A stretch of DNA of 64,000 nt from CAVTWH01 sp963738365 (GTDB lineage: Bacteria; Actinomycetota; Actinomycetes; Mycobacteriales; Micromonosporaceae). The notes below the pieces were generated by a model that was not told where the DNA came from, made no database searches, and was given only the letters and a program-made list of their open reading frames with translations. Every line of letters begins with the position of its first letter. Within the stretch, counting starts at the first letter, position 1. The DNA lies in NCBI GenBank assembly GCA_963738365.1, contig CAVTWH010000010.1:930001-994000 (forward strand). Reading direction: 5' to 3'. Positions 61,314 through 64,000 of this stretch are shown here, piece after piece. The position numbers were made by a program, and so were the translations under genes.

Positions 61314-62798
61314 TCACCCGGCGGTCTCGACCGGCCAGTTGTGTACCGGCTCGTTGCCGGCCTGCAGCTCGACGTAGCGGTCCAGCATGGCGGCGAGGGC
61401 CTGCTGCCGGCTGCTGCCCCGGCGCTGCCGGGCGGCCACGGTGGCGGCCTGCCAGGTGGCGCCGTTTCTGCCGGTGGCGCAGCGCCCCTCGATGATGCCG
61501 AGCAGCCGGTCGCGGACGGCCCGGTCCACGCCGAAGTCGGCCAGCCCCTGGTCGGCCAGTTCGAGCAGGTGCCGGCGGACCAACTCGGCGGCGGTGAGCT
61601 CGCCCACGCCGGGCCAGAACTGGCTGGCCCGCAGCCCGTACCGGCAGGCCGCCCGGAAGTTCTGCTCCGCCTGGCCGAACGGCAGCCGGCTCCACACCGG
61701 CCGGTCTGTCCAGGCCAGCGTGCGGACCAGGCCGAAGAAGAGGGCCGCGTTGGCGACGATGTCCGCCACGGTGGGGCCGGCGGAGAGCACCCGGTTCTCC
61801 ACCCGCAGGTGCGGGCGGCCGTTGCTGACGTCGTAGACCGGGCGGTTCCAGCGGTAGACGGTGCCGTTGTGCAGCCGCAGTTCGGCCAGCCGGGGTACCC
61901 CGCCGGCGCGGATGACCTCGCACGGGTCCTCGTCGTCGAGGATCGGCAGCAGCGCCGGGAAGTAGCGGACGTTCTCCTCGAACAGGTCGAAGATCGAGGT
62001 GATCCAGCGCTCGCCGAACCAGACCCGGGGGCGTACCCCCTGGGCTTTGAGCTCGACCGGCCGGGTGTCGGTGGCCTGTTCGAAGAGGGCTATCCGGGTC
62101 TCGTCCCAGAGCCGGCGGCCGAACAGGAACGGCGAGTTGGCGCCGAGCGCGACCTGCACCCCGGCGATGGCCTGGGCGGCGTTCCAGTACTGGGCGAACT
62201 CCTCCGGGGTGGTCTGCAGGTGGAACTGGGCGCTGGTGCAGCCGGCCTCGGGGGCGATCGAGTCGGTGGTGACCAGCAGGGTCTCCTCGCCGCGGATGTG
62301 CATCTGCACGTCCTCCCCGCGGGAGGCCATGATCTGCTCGTTGAGCAGCAGGTAGCGGGGGTTGGGCGAGAGGTTCTCGAGCACCGCCTGGTCGAGCGTG
62401 AGGGTGGGCAGCACGCCGATCATGACGACCCGGGCGCCGGCCACGGCGGCCTGCCGGGTCACCTTGTCCAGGGTGGCCAGCAGGTCCCGCTCGCGGCGGG
62501 CCAGCCCGTCCCCGGCGATCAGCCCGGGCGGGGCGTTGATCTCCAGGTTGAACTTGCCCAGCTCGGTCTGTACGGCCGGGTCGGCCAGGCCGGCGAGGAC
62601 CTGTTCGTTGCGCATCACCGGGCGGCTGTCCGCGTCGACCAGGCTGATCTCCAGCTCCAGGCCGGTCATCGGCCCAGCGTGGTCGAACCCCAGGTGGTCC
62701 AGCATCTCGGCGAAGACGTCCAGACAGCGGCGGGTCTTGAGCCGGTACGCGGTGCGCTCGCGTCGGCTGAACGCCAGGCTGTCGACTTCCTGACCCAC
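61314..62798 (-). CDS. glutamate-cysteine ligase family protein (GCS2-like)
   Basis: A 494-residue ATP-dependent carboxylate-amine ligase. Landmarks are TGLELEISLVDADSRPVMRN, ELGKFNLEINAPPG (metal/glutamate site), PEAGCTSAQFHLQ and VALGANSPFLFGRRLWDETR, then RVENRVLSAGPTVADIVANA. Family members make gamma-glutamyl amides; actinomycetes use EgtA of this superfamily in ergothioneine synthesis, but no egtBCD genes are nearby. The GTG at 62798 follows GGGAGGGTGAG; longer in-frame readings into 62921 look non-coding. Confidence 0.85.
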   Translation of the reverse strand: MGQEVDSLAFSRRERTAYRLKTRRCLDVFAEMLDHLGFDHAGPMTGLELEISLVDADSRPVMRNEQVLAGLADPAVQTELGKFNLEINAPPGLIAGDGLARRERDLLATLDKVTRQAAVAGARVVMIGVLPTLTLDQAVLENLSPNPRYLLLNEQIMASRGEDVQMHIRGEETLLVTTDSIAPEAGCTSAQFHLQTTPEEFAQYWNAAQAIAGVQVALGANSPFLFGRRLWDETRIALFEQATDTRPVELKAQGVRPRVWFGERWITSIFDLFEENVRYFPALLPILDDEDPCEVIRAGGVPRLAELRLHNGTVYRWNRPVYDVSNGRPHLRVENRVLSAGPTVADIVANAALFFGLVRTLAWTDRPVWSRLPFGQAEQNFRAACRYGLRASQFWPGVGELTAAELVRRHLLELADQGLADFGVDRAVRDRLLGIIEGRCATGRNGATWQAATVAARQRRGSSRQQALAAMLDRYVELQAGNEPVHNWPVETAG

Positions 62799-63019
62799 CT
62801 CACCCTCCCCAGCAGTGGGCTTGCGTCCCACGGCGCGGCGATCCGGCCGGACCACATGTGGTGTGTTGCTCCCCCGGGGATTGTTCACTCCCCGCGTTGG
62901 ACATCTCGGCGGAGGGTGCATCCCACCGTACGGCGTCGCTGCGTCTCGTCCAAGCGGCGGTTACTCCGGGTACACCTACAAGCCCGACCGAACCTCCGGT
63001 ACCCGCCGTGAACAGCCCG

Positions 63020-63051
63020 AAGGCCCCGCCCGGGGGGAGGCGGGGCCTTTT
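63020..63051. terminator. hairpin terminator downstream of yceI
   Basis: An 11-bp stem (AAGGCCCCGCC / GGCGGGGCCTT) with an 8-nt loop lies about 40 bp after the YceI stop. It has a T run on the plus strand and a shorter one on the minus strand. Confidence 0.75.
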
Positions 63052-63092
63052 CCGGCGTGCACGCCGCGCGCCGACCGCGGCGCCTGTGGCGG

Positions 63093-63668
63093 TCAGGCCT
63101 GAAGGACGGCTTCGCCCTCGATCTCGATCTTGACCTTCTTGCCCACCAGGACGCCGCCGCCCTCGAGCGCGGCGTTCCAGGTGATGCCGAACTCCTCGCG
63201 GTCGATCTCGGTGGTCGCGGTGAAGCCGAACACGTCCTGGCCCCACGGGCTGCGGGAGACACCCTCCAGCTCCACGGTCAGCTCGACCGACCGGGTGACG
63301 TCCTTGATGGTCAGGTCGCCGGCCAGGGTCAGCTCGGTGCCGTCGAAGTCCTTCACCCCGGTGCTACGGAACTCCAGCGTCGGGTACTTCTCGACGTTGA
63401 GGAAGTCGTCGCCCTTGACGTGGCCGTCGCGCTGCTCGTTGGCGCTGTCGAAGCTGGCGGCCTGGATGGTGGCGGTGACCGACGAGGCGAACGGGTCCTC
63501 ACCGATGGTGATGGTGGCCGTGGCGTCGGTGAACTCGCCGCGCACCTTGCTCACCATCATGTGCCGGGCGATGAAGCCGACCCGCTTGTGCGCCGGGTCG
63601 AGCTGGTAGGTGCCGGCGACCGGGATCTGTACGCCGTTGTAGTCACGGGTGGCGAGCGGCTGGGTCAT
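63093..63668 (-). CDS. YceI family lipid-binding-like protein
   Basis: A 191-residue lipocalin-like protein with the YceI pattern: GTYQLDPAHKRVGFIARHMM, GEFTDATATITIGED, the DFLNVEKYPTLEFRST core and a final ALEGGGVLVGKKVKIEIEGE. Members bind polyisoprenoids or amphiphilic small molecules. No signal peptide, so cytoplasmic, as in many actinobacterial copies. The ATG follows AGGAGG. Divergent from a MarR gene with inverted-repeat DNA between, so probably MarR-controlled and stress-induced. Confidence 0.92.
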   Translation of the reverse strand: MTQPLATRDYNGVQIPVAGTYQLDPAHKRVGFIARHMMVSKVRGEFTDATATITIGEDPFASSVTATIQAASFDSANEQRDGHVKGDDFLNVEKYPTLEFRSTGVKDFDGTELTLAGDLTIKDVTRSVELTVELEGVSRSPWGQDVFGFTATTEIDREEFGITWNAALEGGGVLVGKKVKIEIEGEAVLQA

Positions 63669-63696
63669 CTGGGTGCCTCCTGAGTTGCGAATCTTG

Positions 63697-63738
63697 TTGA
63701 CGAGGCAACTATATACTGAGCAACCATTGCTTAGTCAA
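63697..63738. promoter_or_regulatory. inverted-repeat operator between yceI and marR
   Basis: TTGACGAGGCAA (63697-63708) and TTGCTTAGTCAA (63727-63738) form a dyad with arms TTGAC-N3-GCAA and TTGC-N3-GTCAA around an A/T-rich centre (TATATACTG, a likely -10). The placement suits a MarR dimer repressing both genes. Confidence 0.65.
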
Positions 63739-63758
63739 CATCTGCTAACGTGGTCTGT

Positions 63759-64000
63759 ATGACACACCACCTCGCAGAGGACCCACGGATCACCGCGATG
63801 GGTCTGTTTGCCGAGGCCTACACGGGTCTCGCCGCCCGCTTCGCCACCCATCTGGCCACCCACGACCTGGACATGGTGGAGTTCGAAGTGCTCATCCGAC
63901 TGCGCCGCTCCCCCGGCGGCCGGCTGCGGATGACCGACCTGTCCGCCCAGACCAGCCTCACCACCAGCGGCGTCACCCGGGTGATCGACCGGCTGGAGCG
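63759..64000 (+). CDS. MarR-family transcriptional regulator (partial, runs off window)
   Basis: The first 80 residues of a MarR-type winged-helix protein. A dimerisation helix (ITAMGLFAEAYTGLAARFAT) is followed by EFEVLIRLRRSPGGRLRMTD and the DNA-binding helices LSAQTSLTTSGVTRVIDRLE. The 3' part is beyond the window. Divergent from yceI; it probably represses that gene and itself, releasing on binding a small ligand. Confidence 0.9.
   Translation, partial: MTHHLAEDPRITAMGLFAEAYTGLAARFATHLATHDLDMVEFEVLIRLRRSPGGRLRMTDLSAQTSLTTSGVTRVIDRLE

Overview
The window is very high-GC actinobacterial DNA with many GTG starts and 4-bp stop/start overlaps (GTGA or ATGA). The family set (DUF397, DUF6230/DUF6114, CrgA, class E sortase, FHA/PASTA signalling, a c-di-AMP riboswitch) suggests a Micromonosporaceae-type actinomycete. 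That placement is inference from gene content; there is no 16S gene here.

Layout. 1-1.45 kb: the end of a MacB-type ABC exporter, riddled with single-base frame breaks. 1.4-13.2 kb: housekeeping and small-molecule genes (tadA and partner, prephenate dehydrogenase, a lytic transglycosylase, mtnA, a PHP-domain protein, an EamA exporter, a DUF885 metallopeptidase), plus a secreted beta-propeller. 13.2-15.7 kb: a DUF6230/DUF6114 pair with a hairpin between the genes. 16.1-22.9 kb: a tight monooxygenase-SDR-hydrolase operon and an acyl-CoA ligase, divergent from a MocR-type regulator whose promoter carries palindromes. 23-24.5 kb: a glycosidase-lectin. 24.5-29.85 kb: a patchy, partly lower-GC region with gene remnants, a broken YoeB toxin, a VOC protein, DUF1508 and a large secreted repeat protein. 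It ends at a tRNA-Gly(CCC) gene whose 3' end is duplicated 3.75 kb away, so part of it looks like a small inserted island.

29.9-39.7 kb is envelope-oriented: two NlpC/P60 hydrolases (one under a clear c-di-AMP riboswitch), a LamG protein, two CNNM/CorC-like membrane proteins, a second beta-propeller and a large membrane Fe-S oxidoreductase. 39.8-51.8 kb is the conserved actinobacterial division and signalling locus: crgA, DUF881, class E sortase, pabA, pknB, pknA, pbpA, rodA/ftsW, pstP, fhaB, fhaA. It has the same order as M. tuberculosis Rv0011c-Rv0020c with a sortase and a small membrane protein added. The kinases, phosphatase and FHA readers control the septal/elongation PBP and flippase/polymerase encoded beside them. 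tRNA-Leu(CAG) follows.

52.3-54.2 kb holds a nucleotide-sugar epimerase overlapping a WecG/TagA-type glycosyltransferase. 54.3-61.3 kb holds an adenosine deaminase, DUF397 and several surface or membrane proteins, including two PASTA proteins without kinase domains. 61.3-64 kb holds a glutamate-cysteine ligase family protein and YceI divergent from a truncated MarR gene, with an inverted-repeat operator between them.

Data quality: essential genes (pstP, fhaA, probably fhaB) and several others contain single-base insertions that break the frame. The pattern fits local sequencing or assembly error better than real decay. YoeB, by contrast, lies among other remnants and may be truly dead.
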